Part shown: positions 63,103 through 64,000 of the stretch, one piece after another
Numbering within the stretch: the stretch's first letter is position 1
How the letters are laid out: every line of letters starts with the position of its first letter
DNA from: JBOFWL01 sp051653605
Lineage (GTDB): Bacteria; Spirochaetota; Brevinematia; Brevinematales; Brevinemataceae
Assembly: GCA_051653605.1 (NCBI GenBank)
Contig: JBOFWL010000139.1
Span: 1-64,000 of the forward strand
DNA length: 64,000 bases
Reading direction: 5' to 3'
The notes under the pieces: model-generated
What the model was told of the DNA's origin: nothing
Databases searched by the model: none
What the model saw: the letters and a program-made list of their open reading frames with translations, nothing else
Program-made: the position numbers and the translations under genes

Positions 63103-63540
63103 TTATTTTGGAGAGCTATATTTTGCCATATCATTAATGATATTTTGCATTGTGATGTGTTTAAGCTGATTTTCCATTGCTTGCTGGACGGAGGATAATC
63201 TATCATCAAGTATATTATGAATATTTTCTCCAACAGGGCAATGCATATTGGGATTTTCATGATAATGAAACAATTTTCCATTATCAATGCTGTTTACTGC
63301 ATAAAAAATATCAAAAAGAGATATTTCGTTGAGGGGTTTGGCAATAATTGCTCCACCACTACCTCGAAAAACGCAGATGAGCCCTTTATTTTTCAATTGT
63401 TGTAAAATTCTTCTTATGATTACGGGGTTGACATTTATACTAGTGGCTAAAAAATCGCTAGTAATCTTGTGTTCATCTTTAAAAAGACTAATGCAGGTAA
63501 AAATATGGATGGCAATAGTAAATCTACTGGATATTTGCAT
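63103..63540 (-). CDS. Rrf2-family transcriptional regulator (YwnA/HypR-like)
   Basis: 145 residues. Winged helix at about 1-75: SRFTIAIHIFTCISLFKDEH, ITSDFLATSINVNPVIIRRIL and the wing LICVFRGSGGA. The iron-sulfur cysteine triad of IscR/NsrR is absent; a single Cys in MHCPVGENIHNILDDRL is in the position used for thiol-based sensing by YwnA/HypR-type members. AGGGGA precedes the ATG. It probably represses the downstream flavin protein by binding the twin operators, and a TTGTAA-N18-TATAAT promoter lies before it. Confidence 0.85.
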   Translation of the reverse strand: MQISSRFTIAIHIFTCISLFKDEHKITSDFLATSINVNPVIIRRILQQLKNKGLICVFRGSGGAIIAKPLNEISLFDIFYAVNSIDNGKLFHYHENPNMHCPVGENIHNILDDRLSSVQQAMENQLKHITMQNIINDMAKYSSPK

Positions 63541-63648
63541 GGCAATTCCCCTTGGCTCTACATTATATACTAAAAAATTGAGTTTTTACAATATTTTAAT
63601 AGATTAATTGGAATAATATAAAGCTAGAGCGAGCTAGAGAAAAATAGA

Positions 63649-63677
63649 TTGACATAGCACGCTATTTCATATACCAT
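63649..63677 (+). promoter_or_regulatory. probable promoter of the MerR gene
   Basis: TTGACA at 63649-63654, 17 bases, TACCAT at 63672-63677. The -10 box is weak. Confidence 0.4.
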
Positions 63678-63762
63678 CTAATACTAATTTTTTATTATAA
63701 CTGTAAAATACATCAAAAAAGATAGGGATAATGCCAGAATATCTCTTTAAAAAGGAGTTTTT

Positions 63763-64000
63763 ATGACATATACGATCAGTGAAGTGTCGGATATTATGGA
63801 TATTTCCATTTATACTCTGCGATATTATGATAAAGAAGGTCTCTTTCCTCATTTAAATCGCTCTGTAGGCGGAAGCAGACTGTTTTCAAACGAAGATTTA
63901 TCTTGGTTAGGGATGATAAAATGCCTTAAAGCCTCTGGATTGCCTATCAAAGATATAAAAACATTTTTGGAGCTATATCAATCTGGAGATTCCACCTTAC
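63763..64000 (+). CDS. MerR-family transcriptional regulator (partial, runs off the window)
   Basis: The first 79 residues are visible. AAAGGAG lies 6 bases before ATG 63763. The MerR helix-turn-helix and wing are clear: YTISEVSDIMDISIYTLRYY, DKEGLFPHLNRSVGGSRLF and SNEDLSWLGMIKCLKASGLP. The effector domain lies outside the window, so the signal sensed is unknown. Confidence 0.9.
   Translation, partial: MTYTISEVSDIMDISIYTLRYYDKEGLFPHLNRSVGGSRLFSNEDLSWLGMIKCLKASGLPIKDIKTFLELYQSGDSTL

Overview
The window looks like a low-GC chromosome segment from a spirochaete or spirochaete-like host-associated anaerobe. The taxonomic call is inference. It rests on a long PPi-dependent phosphofructokinase (571 aa, as in Treponema and Borrelia), a DUF115/Maf-type protein, a methyl-accepting chemotaxis protein, several signal-peptide outer-membrane barrels, lipoproteins with a loose lipobox, and a three-domain flavodiiron protein with a short-spaced rubredoxin. 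Promoters are strikingly regular: TTGNNN-N17-TATAAT-like boxes recur before most transcription units.

Layout. 1-1436: wreckage of an IS3-type insertion sequence. 1437-6730: a glucuronide-use locus (GntR regulator, outer-membrane protein, beta-glucuronidase, GPH carrier) with a large dyad over the promoter. 6818-9623: a small lipoprotein, then an SsuABC/NMT1-type ABC transporter whose ATPase gene is broken. 9624-14350: a decaying defence/mobile island holding a type ISP restriction enzyme remnant fused in frame to the tail of a Septu PtuA ATPase, an intact-looking PtuB HNH nuclease, a DUF2924 gene, a broken serine recombinase and a PD-(D/E)XK nuclease, ending at a tRNA-Thr. 14473-45360: mostly housekeeping (single-chain SbcD-SbcC, GntP permease, GHL10 hydrolase, HAD phosphatase, DUF115, double DUF502, FtsI-like PBP, cyclophilin, flavodiiron protein, AccA, PPi-PFK, S55 peptidase with an outer-membrane protein, YhcH, UvrB, MCP, an orphan DNA methyltransferase, a DAK2-DegV fusion, secreted proteins). 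45453-56132: epimerase, OMP, steroid-reductase-like protein, CMP-sugar synthetase, Rpe, a duplicated-domain lipoprotein, a cystine-type symporter with a structured leader, a PTS IICB, peptidase U32 and Upp. 56160-64000: a possible ilvC scrap, a GT-C membrane protein, an arginine:glycine amidinotransferase operon with a short upstream ORF and an SSS symporter, a metzincin-motif lipoprotein, and an Rrf2 regulator with twin operators over the promoter of a PNPOx-family gene. The window ends inside a MerR gene.

How the parts fit. The cell appears fermentative: it imports sugars and sugar acids (glucuronides, gluconate, amino sugars by PTS), uses PPi-linked glycolysis, and removes O2 or NO with a self-contained NADH-driven flavodiiron protein. 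Gene decay is concentrated in the accessory parts (IS3, ABC ATPase, defence island). The most interesting signals are the single-chain SbcD-SbcC, the altered metal ligands of the flavodiiron protein, the amidinotransferase operon with its leader, the twin Rrf2 operators, and the in-frame scar joining two different defence genes.
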